64,000 nucleotides of DNA from Cristatella mucedo (Eukaryota > Bryozoa > Phylactolaemata > Cristatellidae). Shown in pieces: positions 58,956 to 64,000 of the stretch. Every line of letters starts with the position of its first letter. Positions within the stretch are counted from its first letter, which is position 1. Both the position numbers and the translations under genes were made by a program. The notes under the pieces were generated by a model that was given only the letters and a program-made list of their open reading frames with translations, had not been told where the DNA came from and ran no database searches. The DNA lies in the NCBI GenBank assembly GCA_009760855.2, contig WPIO01000001.1:2164501-2228500 (forward strand), given 5' to 3'.

Positions 58956-60383
58956 TTTACCTCGACAGTAGCTGCTTGGATGGGTGCATATTGCTAGAGG
59001 GGATTTACCAAGTGCTAATTATTGACCTAACATGATGGGACAGGTCAAGTCCCTAATTTTTTGTTCGAATCGACTCGCCTGCCTGTCTGCCATTGGCCAC
59101 TGACTCTTACCCTATTCAAATTAGGCTGTTACATTGCAGTGCCCCATATGTAGTCACATACGTGCTAGGCTTAACACGAAGGAGCTGCTACACCGCTTAC
59201 ACTCACTCGGCATGCCGAGTGTCCAACAGCCGAGCCAACAGTGTGAAAGTTGGTGGACGAGCTTGAAAGGCTCTGCGGCGGTCGGCTTGACGAGATGGTC
59301 GAAATGCCGTGAGCTGAGGTCAAGTCCTCGGTCAAGCCACCTTCCTTTTTAAATCGCCTATGAGACCGATAGGCAGACTTCGTGGCTTTCGTGGCCTGCC
59401 TGTCTTTTTTAATGTGCACGCAGGAGCATCAATTCTATCTTTTAATCGTCATGCCTGTGCAGAAGAGGAGCAATACATAATGACGATGACTGGTTTGTCC
59501 CACCCAAAACGTCGTGTGCATTCGTGGCCGGTTTTCTCATCGGCATCTCTGTGCCGTGACGTTGTGCTGTTGCCAGTACTCTTTGCCTCTCTGAGCAGGC
59601 TGCTGCTTGTGGCTTCCGTATGGAGCAGCCAACTTAAAAGCTATGCCTGCGATGCGGGCCTGTGTGCCTGCCCCGAAGCACCTCTTGAAGCTGCCTGCAG
59701 ATTTCCTTTGCTGATTGCAGCTGTGTTGCACCTGCCACTTCTCTTGCAGTTCTTTACATTGGGTAATTACTTGCAAAGTTCTACACAGAAATCCAGCAGA
59801 GTGCTGTTGGCGGCATTACCGTCGGAAGACAAGTTCGTACGCTTAATGAAGTATGTCTTAGACGAAAATGAGTTTCTCTCGCCATATGGAATACGTTCAC
59901 TGTCAAAGGTAGGTAGCAAAATCTAGATCTTGATGCAACAATGCATGAATTGGGATCAAGCATCGTTTGACATCGCCTTGTAGTCTGTGACAATAGTAGC
60001 TTCGACCTCATGGTAGCGGGGCTTCCCCAGAGGGCTTGCTGAAGTGCTGCTGCTGCAAGGCACGGTGTTATTTTTTCGTAGCTGCCTAGAAATGTCAGCT
60101 GTACCCTCTCCCCAGTTCTCTCGAATTTTGCTAGGAGTGGCTGCATGCGCCGTGACTGGGAGTAATGTTGATTGCTGAATTTGTGTATACACTCTTGATC
60201 CTAGGTTCTAACCATGCTAGATTATCTGTCTCAACTTCCAGAAAACTTTGAAATCGTTTCTTAAATCCAAGATGCCACTATAGGCATGGAGCTGTTTAGT
60301 TAAACTTATGTTTGCCAATGTTAGATGCAGACTTATCTGGATGAGCATTGCGCTAGAGAGAGAGAGAGAGAGAATGGGTGGGG

Positions 60384-60464
<81 letters not shown>

Positions 60465-63400
60465 TCATTGCGTGGGTAGCTGCTCCAAATTGCCTTTGGC
60501 ACGAGCAGCAGTACTTTGCTTGATTTGACTTGGCGCCCTGTAAGCACTGAGGATGACGTGCCATGCATGACCAATGGCTCTCTCCACTGGCTGTGGCTGT
60601 GCTGCCCAGTGTGTATATCAGCATCAGCGCAGTCTGATTATTGTCGTGTGAAATCCGATGATGAGAATCCGATTATTGTAGTGTGTCCCGAGTCTCCTGT
60701 GTGCATTTTGTGACGGAAGCAATGAGTGCAAGCGATTGCAAGAACCGTGTTTCCGTGCACCTGTTACTCCAAAATCAATGGCCAACGGCATGTATCAGCA
60801 GACCTGCTTGTCATGCAGTGACATAGTGACAAAGTGCGTGTCGACTGAAAAGCCAGCAACACGCAGGGTAGTACGGCATTTACAAAAGCTGGCACTAGGC
60901 TACGTCATGCCATGCTCTTGTTTCTTGCAACAATGTCGTTGGATGACTTTTTTGACAACCTTCTGGAACAAAACTTGGGCTAGCCAAATGAAAATCCAAG
61001 AAAGCTGACTCGATCAAATTAAAAAAGAATTTATTCTCAGAATGTGGAAATCCTTGGTGTAGTTCTACTGTGCATTGGCTAGATAAAGGGTAGTATGGCC
61101 GGGAGGCAAAACGGCTGTTTTTGAATATGTTAAAATCTTCAAATGCCTATAGCTCGGTTAGTGATGCCTTGTCGATAAGAGTTTTTTCCTCCCTCGTTTG
61201 AGCTCGTGGACTTTTTAGCGATCATTGGCAAAGAGCTTTCATTCGTATCGACCGACGTGGACATAATCGTAAGAGTGCAAAAAAATTCCAAAAATAACTC
61301 AGCCTACTCCTGTTGTCAGTAGGAAGGACCTTGGCAGCATGCCAGCACTTTTCTTACAGCCCTGCTCTAATCTTCCTCCTGCTACCTGGCTGCTTATTCC
61401 ATCCGGGTGGCTCTTAAAGACCTAATAGTGCATCGATCCAGTAGCTTGATTCGAGCATGCGATCGGCTGCCTCGGGCGTTGTTTCTTCGTCATTCATGCT
61501 AGGGTCCATTTGCTGGCTCCAGCTCAGCAGGAATAGTTCCGGATCTGGCATTCGGGCGTTCTTTTTTGCAGTATCACGCTGAGCATCCGTACACTTTTGC
61601 TTACAACAAGCAAGAGTATCGAGTGGAGTACACCCCTGCCGAGTCGACGTCCGACCTGTTTGGTGGCAACAGCAACTGGCGAGGTCCCATCTGGCTGTGC
61701 AGTAAGTACTCCTGCTGCTCCCTTCTGCAAAGTCAGTACCAAGCGTTTTCTGGGATTTAATTGCCCAGCCACTTCTCCGAGTGTTCAAGCTATGTGCCAT
61801 CGTGCATTTTACAAAGAGCATTGCCGGCCGAGAGCAGAGGCCAACTTTAATCTTGCTGGTTTTGTTTTACCTCTATGGTGCGATTGCCTCATGTGGGCGG
61901 ACCTAAGTGTCCGTCTCTTCGTGTTAACTGTGCTAAGCCTGCAGCCACGACACCTGCTTGTCCTACTTTAAAACTACAGCAGAATCTGCCTCTGGTTTTG
62001 GCACTTTTATCGTTATTACCCAGCGATCTTCCGGAGGATGGTGCTTAGGAACCTTGTCACTTCCGACTGCGAATCGAATGCAACACTTCGTCATCTGTAC
62101 CAGAACCCTTTATTGCTGAACTTAAGTCTAAATCACTTGAATTGCCTAGCCTGATGCTGGCACAACTTTTATCTCGTTGTAATACTTCTTAAATAAATGT
62201 TAGACAGTTGTGTTATAAGAATGTATGAAATACAGCTGCCTTTTAAACTGTTGGCCATTTTTAACAAAGCAGTTGCCTCTGATTCTGCTTTTGTGTGTAA
62301 CCGATTGTTGTATATTGCTCTGCACTTTATTGTGATGTTCCGCGGTGTCTGGATATCATTTCTGCACTCGGCCAGGGCAGGTTGGGTGACATTTCGCTGA
62401 TTGTGCATGTGTGATACTGATTTCCTAGCTTGTTGCAGGCGATTCGTTGTTAGTCATCGCTATGCCTGGGCTTAAAGAAGTGAATCGGCAGCTGAGCATC
62501 GTTTGCTCAATCCTAGGCACACCAGTTTATTACATTGGACTCATTGCTAAGATCTCTTGTTGCTTAAGCTAGGCAATGCTGCATTGCTTTTTTTGTTCAG
62601 TTATGCTGTAGGTCATCTCAACTTCTCAGTATCTGCTTTTTGCCCAGGATAGCATACATAAATTTCTAGTTGGGCTCATCGTCCTTTCGGTTGTACATGT
62701 CTGCATTCATTGGTTCATTCATTTTTGTTTTGTACCACAATTTCCTTTACTGGTCACTTATAAAGCTTGTCTACCAATATTTTGTCCTACATTTTGTTCT
62801 TATGACAGTGGTATGCCTAGGATACTGATGTTTAATGTTCTTTTTTATGTTATATTTTTCTAGTGATAGTAGAACCAAAAATGTTACTGATGGATTGCTT
62901 ATGCCTATTTCCTTCAAACATGCCACCACTACCTTTATCGTAACACTATGTTGCCTCTGATTCTCCTGGGTTGCTTACTTAAGACTTATATTATCACTTT
63001 GAACGGGATTCCTATACAGTTATTGCCTCCTGTGTATGGTAAAGGGAAACTGTGGATGAAGTGTACTGTACTGCATGTTGTATTCTTATGGTCTAGAATG
63101 TATCGATGCTAGGAAAGCCATGATAGCCCAGGAGGTAAGGTGCTTGCTCTTCTCAATCAAGGTCGTGGGTTCGAACCCTGCAGTGGGTGATCTGTTATTG
63201 CCAACTGCAAGCAGTACTGATAGCCATTAAGGCTTTTCTGCCATTATACAAATGAGATGGCACTCTAGGTAAGGTGATTACTTGTTATGTCCTCGGTCCC
63301 AAGGTCGTGGGTTTGAATCCTGCGGTGGGTGAGTCCTTATTGCTGCTGCTAGCGGTGGTGATAGCCGTAAAGGCTCTTCTGTCGCTTTACACAAGAGGCT

Positions 63401-63981
63401 GTTGAGTCAACCAGTAAAAACAAGTAGCTGTAGTTCTGCATTGGCCATTCATACTGTCTTTCGGGTACACTTTATTTTAGATTCCGTCTGTCTTTATATC
63501 AGCCATTGCTTTTTCACAGAATCATTCCTTTTGCAGACAAATAGAGTCACTCAAGCAATCAGAACAGCTTGTCTTTGTATTGCTCTCTCTCTCCCCCTCT
63601 TTTGCTCCCTCGTGCTCTCCATTTTCTTCTCCCCCTATTTCTGCCTGTCTCTCTGTCAGGTTTCATCATCCTGTAATGTTGGCAGTTGAAAGTCGAGCTC
63701 GAGGAAGCATTTACTATCGGGCGTCAGGGGCAGAAATACTCCGAAAGCTCAGTAGTACTTAGGAATAGTGAATGTCAGTTCAGTCATGTGCAGGTAATTG
63801 ATCGGCCTTCGTGCGAGCAAGCGATTGAAAATATTTTCCTTTCACTTTAGTGAACTACCTAATGATTGACAGTCTGCACCAGTACCACAGCTACTACGGA
63901 GATGCGCTCAAGCTCGAGTGCCCCACTGGATCTGGGGTGTATATGTCCCTGAAGCAAGTGTCTAACGAAATCGCTCGGCGA
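29571..63981 (+). CDS. YMR196W-like GH63-related glucosidase, partial, 14 exons resolved
   Basis: Probable intracellular glycoside hydrolase. Exons: 29571-29688, 29859-30027, 31414-31588, 36085-36257, 44692-45204, 45893-46101, 46342-46566, 49631-49747, 49885-50157, 52843-53002, 57841-58085, 59789-59908, 61572-61701, 63851-63981. All have AG/GT borders, and phases fit at every junction except exons 4-5. There about 20-25 residues are missing, so an unseen exon of length 3n+1 must lie in 36258-44691. About 919 aa are visible. Motifs in order: [135 protein letters not shown]. These match bacterial 'glucosidase' proteins and yeast YMR196W. WRGPIW plus NYL is a GH63 barrel hallmark, and WDxxFH is a likely acid-residue motif. 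The substrate is unknown. The 5' exon is not found, and the 3' end lies beyond the window. Confidence 0.9.
30070..30479. other. Intron sequence, nothing recognised
   Basis: No repeat family, exon candidate with conserved glucosidase sequence or RNA gene could be seen. Confidence 0.4.
30480..30715 (-). mobile_element. LINE 3'-end fragment, antisense, old
   Basis: 'gtatcgcactttaaaagagc' and 'ctctttctgagcgcttttca' are a degraded form of the palindromic LINE 3' end, followed by 3' UTR-like 'gtgatgacgtgcacaatgtc'. Confidence 0.6.
30775..30930. repeat. (TA)n microsatellite grading into a 13-bp minisatellite
   Basis: About 37 TA units (30775-30848) are followed by six 13-bp units of the form gatatatatgcac / gatatatatacac. 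The open frames of alternating Tyr-Ile across it are artefacts. Confidence 0.95.
31085..31195 (-). mobile_element. SINE family 1-like fragment, antisense
   Basis: The minus strand reads an A-box-like segment ('gccaaggtgctcatctttaa') and B box ('cgaggtcgtgggatcgagcc'). The inter-box region is longer than in other copies. Confidence 0.5.
31595..31735 (+). repeat. Dispersed repeat family C, copy 2
   Basis: Contains 'gtgttatgcaggagagtttt' and 'taagcggctttcggtacgca', closely matching copy 1 at 4010-4290. It starts only 7 bp after the exon 3 donor of the glucosidase. Confidence 0.65.
31740..32379 (-). other. Intron; SINE family 1-like remnant at 32045-32130
   Basis: The minus strand at 32045-32130 has 'cgtggactcgagcctag' (B-box like) and 'aggtgctcacctttaacga'-type sequence upstream, resembling the SINE 1 head. 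The rest of this stretch shows nothing recognisable. Confidence 0.4.
32380..33361 (-). mobile_element. LINE copy, antisense, degraded
   Basis: Runs from the 3' end ('ggaactcaatctctttctaa') through 3' UTR and the RT C-terminal half (peptide remnants such as [19 protein letters not shown]) to a break at 33361 exactly where the next LINE copy's ATT tail begins. Many frameshifts. Confidence 0.75.
33362..34268 (-). mobile_element. LINE copy, antisense
   Basis: ATT repeat at 33362-33400, palindromic 3' end at 33405-33450, 3' UTR, then RT C-terminal half. A 146-codon open piece at 33602-34042 includes [14 protein letters not shown]. Truncated at its 5' side near 34268. Confidence 0.8.
34270..35140. 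other. Intron, nothing recognised; GT-rich stretch 34980-35140
   Basis: Unique-looking AT-rich DNA followed by an irregular GT-rich simple sequence. No exon with glucosidase similarity was seen. Confidence 0.4.
35142..35497 (+). mobile_element. LINE 3' end, sense, 5'-truncated
   Basis: Begins in the RT C-terminus ('gttcgtatgctccctaagcc'), continues through the 3' UTR and ends in 'agagattgagttctctgagg' and ATT units. Sense orientation relative to the glucosidase is the minority orientation here. Confidence 0.8.
35590..35680. repeat. GT-rich simple repeat
   Basis: Irregular GTGTGT / GTATGTATGT stretch. No coding meaning. Confidence 0.7.
36860..40115 (-). mobile_element. Longest LINE copy, including endonuclease region, antisense, degraded
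   Basis: About 3.25 kb, running from the 3' end (36875-36935) through RT to the upstream region. The 39721-40104 minus frame still reads as AP-endonuclease-like sequence (LTETWLE near the start, then [11 protein letters not shown] and [11 protein letters not shown]). It is interrupted by a nested SINE at 39358-39510 and by a tail fragment at about 39145-39220. Stops and frameshifts throughout. Confidence 0.75.
39358..39510 (+). mobile_element. SINE family 1 nested in LINE
   Basis: A SINE 1 copy with head 'gtttggcacagttgttagga', B-box-like 'gatcgtgggctctggccc' and tail 'gagattaagttcacttacgg' splits the LINE. The LINE copy at 53225-56705 lacks it at the matching place (about 56285), so it inserted after that LINE copy arrived. 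Confidence 0.7.
40116..40724. other. Intron, nothing recognised
   Basis: A 76-codon open frame at 40216-40446 has no recognisable domain. The missing glucosidase exon could be here but was not found. Confidence 0.35.
40725..41215 (-). mobile_element. LINE copy, antisense, internally deleted
   Basis: ATT repeat and 3' palindrome are followed after a deletion near 40865 by the RT region ('cttaaagtcgatgcgttgct'), then local duplication of the 'tctaagcaagccc' segment at 41110-41200. Confidence 0.75.
41297..42158 (-). mobile_element. LINE copy, antisense, fairly young
   Basis: ATT repeat, well kept palindromic 3' end, 3' UTR and RT C-terminal half. 41830-42135 is still open for 101 codons and includes [16 protein letters not shown], nearly identical to the 21177-22960 copy. 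Confidence 0.85.
42365..42625 (+). repeat. Dispersed repeat family C, copy 3
   Basis: Contains 'gcatgagagttttctattgt', 'taagcgactttcgttactca' and 'gtagccaacagactttgtc', parallel to copy 1. It extends further, with 'gtgggagtgagttccgacct'. Confidence 0.6.
42630..44691. other. Intron, no repeat or exon recognised
   Basis: About 2 kb of apparently unique DNA. A short candidate exon at 43520-43552 with AG/GT borders was considered, but it does not resemble the family and has the wrong phase. The missing small glucosidase exon is expected between 36258 and 44691. Confidence 0.35.
44692..45204 (+). other. Glucosidase exon 5 with long low-complexity insertion and NLS-like motif
   Basis: The exon opens with conserved sequence ending in the family motif FTNNETD and closes with [13 protein letters not shown]. 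Between them lie about 120 residues rich in Ala, Ser, Thr and acidic residues. As I recall the family, relatives have only about 10-20 residues here. The insertion carries [11 protein letters not shown], which fits a classical monopartite nuclear localisation signal, and many S-x-D/S-x-E sites. It is predicted to be a disordered surface loop. Confidence 0.8.
45475..45760 (+). repeat. Dispersed repeat family D, copy 1
   Basis: Shares an ordered series of words with 48205-48530: 'agacagcaaacg' / 'aacagcaaacgg', 'taattagctgcagt' / 'attattagctggca', 'caagaatgctgc' / 'cgggaatgctgc', 'cactgccatagtctggggta' / 'cactgccataggctggggta'. Neither coding nor a known element to me. Confidence 0.65.
46570..47564. 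other. Intron, nothing recognised
   Basis: No repeat family or conserved exon seen between glucosidase exon 7 and the LINE fragment at 47565. Confidence 0.45.
47565..47668 (-). mobile_element. LINE 3'-end fragment, antisense
   Basis: ATT repeat and 'agagaattcactctctttcc' palindrome remnant, then 'tttacatttgctgcaaagg'. Confidence 0.75.
48205..48530 (+). repeat. Dispersed repeat family D, copy 2
   Basis: Same orientation as copy 1 at 45475-45760, about 2.7 kb away within neighbouring introns. It contains an extra internal segment around 48395-48430 that partly repeats 'ggaacgctgcactctgatt', like a local duplication. Confidence 0.65.
48531..49078. other. Intron, nothing recognised
   Basis: Short open frames only, no family match. 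Confidence 0.4.
49079..49440 (-). mobile_element. LINE 3'-end fragment, antisense
   Basis: ATT repeat, 'gcagagaacttaattttttc' degraded palindrome, 3' UTR with 'ggttagtggcagcatgc', and the first part of the RT C-terminus ('cgtcagtcgggagg'). Confidence 0.75.
50600..50750 (+). mobile_element. SINE family 2 copy
   Basis: B box 'gtcgtgggttcgaatcctgc', body 'gtgggcgatccttcagtgcc' and 'atgatagctgtaaaagctct', end 'aaaagaggctgttgaatcag'. Well preserved. Confidence 0.75.
50755..51454. other. Intron, nothing recognised
   Basis: A 102-codon open frame (50765-51073) lacks any domain and does not fit the glucosidase family. Confidence 0.4.
51455..52350 (-). mobile_element. LINE copy, antisense, well preserved
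   Basis: ATT-type repeat, intact palindrome ('gcgccctcagagaactcaat' with its partner 'ctctttctaggcgct'), 3' UTR, RT C-terminal half open over 117 codons (51719-52072), and truncation near 52350. Confidence 0.85.
52355..52842. other. Intron, nothing recognised
   Basis: No repeat family seen. The acceptor of exon 10 has a tandem 'caggcgattgcag' with two possible AGs; only the second (52842) gives a frame matching the protein family. Confidence 0.45.
53012..53095 (+). mobile_element. LINE 3'-end fragment directly after an exon donor
   Basis: 'ccctttgcagcaaatgtaaa' through 'gagggtgctttattaag' and ATT units match the LINE 3' terminus (compare 54850-54935). It starts only 9 bp past the exon 10 donor at 53002. 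Confidence 0.8.
53225..56705 (-). mobile_element. Long LINE copy, antisense, interrupted by a nested sense LINE at 54185-54934
   Basis: The outer element runs 53225-54184 and resumes at 54935. The text '...ttagttttatcatc' at 54183 continues with 'ttcaattttttgagaaag' at 54936, just as an uninterrupted copy does at 22130-22160. Outside the insert it covers the 3' end, RT (55179-55565 still open, with [13 protein letters not shown]) and the region upstream of RT up to about 56705. Confidence 0.8.
54185..54934 (+). mobile_element. Nested LINE copy, sense, young, 5'-truncated
   Basis: About 750 bp covering the RT C-terminal half (54232-54768 open, 178 codons), 3' UTR, perfect palindromic 3' end and ATT tail, inserted in opposite orientation into an older LINE. 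It is very close in sequence to the 21177-22960 copy. Confidence 0.85.
56706..57275 (-). mobile_element. LINE fragment, antisense, lacking its 3' end
   Basis: RT C-terminal half sequence ('gaaccttgaagttgatatgc', 'cagtgcaagtcggtgagaag', 'caagcctagctggagagttt') joined directly to the upstream end of the previous copy. Many stops. Confidence 0.65.
57280..57750. other. Intron, nothing firmly recognised
   Basis: A 61-codon open frame (57386-57571) sits here but does not match any part of the glucosidase family and would break the exon 10-11 phase. I regard it as intron. Confidence 0.4.
57751..57840 (+). mobile_element. LINE/SINE tail and (ATT)n forming the exon 11 splice acceptor
   Basis: 'tcgagttctctgagggcgct' and 'ttatcgaatg' are the LINE 3' terminus. 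The following mixed ATT/ATA repeat runs to 57836 and ends 'attattacag', whose AG is the acceptor of glucosidase exon 11 at 57841. The T-rich repeat therefore occupies the position of the polypyrimidine tract. Confidence 0.8.
58590..58765. repeat. Minisatellite with inverted arms built on gcatcgggat / tcgggat
   Basis: The unit 'gcatcgggatgcgatcggga' occurs at about 58619 and 58727. Between them lie shorter 'tcgggat' and 'ttcgggat' units and an inverted segment ('gatcccgatgcaaggatcc'). The block can fold back on itself and is open in several frames by chance. Confidence 0.8.
58914..58957. repeat. (TA)n(CA)n microsatellite
   Basis: About 12 TA units followed by about 8 CA units. Confidence 0.95.
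60354..60462. repeat. (GA)n and (TG)n microsatellites
   Basis: About nine GA units, then 'tgggtggggggg' and about 37 TG units. Open frames of Cys-Val or Thr-His across it are artefacts. Confidence 0.97.
60463..61571. other. Intron, nothing recognised
   Basis: A 90-codon open frame (60736-61008) shows no family similarity. No repeat family seen. Confidence 0.4.
61702..63114. other. Intron, nothing recognised
   Basis: AT-rich DNA with short open frames only; the exon 13 frame runs on by chance after the donor. Confidence 0.45.
63115..63265 (+). mobile_element. SINE family 2 copy
   Basis: A-box-like 'gcccaggaggtaaggtgctt', B box 'gtcgtgggttcgaaccctgc', body 'gtgggtgatctgttattgcc' and 'gatagccattaaggcttttc'. 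Confidence 0.75.
63270..63420 (+). mobile_element. SINE family 2 copy, tandem with the previous one
   Basis: B box 'gtcgtgggtttgaatcctgc', body 'gatagccgtaaaggctcttc', end 'acaagaggctgttgagtcaa'. Head-to-tail with the copy at 63115-63265 with almost no gap. Confidence 0.75.
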
Positions 63982-64000
63982 GTGAGCAAGCTTTTTTTGC

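Larger units (their letters stand above)
58086..59788. other. Intron with short repeats
   Basis: Holds a perfect hairpin (AGCAGGTT/AACCTGCT, 58314-58333), the 'tcgggat' repeat block and a TA/CA microsatellite listed separately. The 59360-59926 plus frame is open, but only its end, from 59789, is conserved exon. Confidence 0.45.

Noticed and set aside
1-64000. CRISPR array, bacterial operon, plasmid or phage features
   Set aside because: Spliced genes, pol III SINEs and LINEs show a nuclear animal genome; no regularly spaced direct repeats with unique spacers were seen.

Overview
The window is nuclear DNA from a multicellular animal. Genes are split into many short exons with GT-AG introns. 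The intergenic and intronic DNA is packed with non-LTR retrotransposon copies, tRNA-derived SINEs, MITEs and microsatellites. A vitellogenin gene marks an egg-laying animal. A second gene, a bacterial/fungal-type (YMR196W-like) GH63-related glucosidase, is to my knowledge absent from vertebrates. Together these suggest a non-insect invertebrate. I cannot name the phylum from the sequence alone.

Layout. 1-5900: repeat-rich DNA with a diverged tandem repeat, a SPIN-like hAT MITE, several tRNA-type SINEs and a G-rich tract; no convincing gene. 5953-16094 (minus): an apparently complete vitellogenin gene. I resolved 28 exons whose splice phases all fit, giving about 1,813 codons, with a TATA box upstream and AATAAA just after the stop. 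It has a signal peptide, a lipovitellin N-terminal region, a DUF1943-like middle, a phosvitin-like polyserine block in one large exon, and a cysteine-containing VWD-like/C-terminal region. 16.1-17 kb: very GC-rich upstream flank. 17-29.5 kb: intergenic DNA with two related pogo/Tigger-like MITEs, a LINE with an open reverse-transcriptase frame (21412-22956) and SINEs.

29571-63981 and beyond (plus): the glucosidase gene, of which 14 exons are resolved. Both ends are missing: the 5' start was not found, and the 3' end runs out of the window. Its introns reach 8 kb and are filled mostly by antisense copies of the same LINE family.

The two genes show no obvious functional link: one makes secreted yolk protein, the other a probably intracellular carbohydrate-active enzyme. 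The main structural theme is the LINE/SINE community. The LINE 3' end (a two-stem palindrome followed by an ATT repeat) is also the tail of a tRNA-like SINE, and one such tail abuts and appears to supply the 3' splice site of a glucosidase exon.
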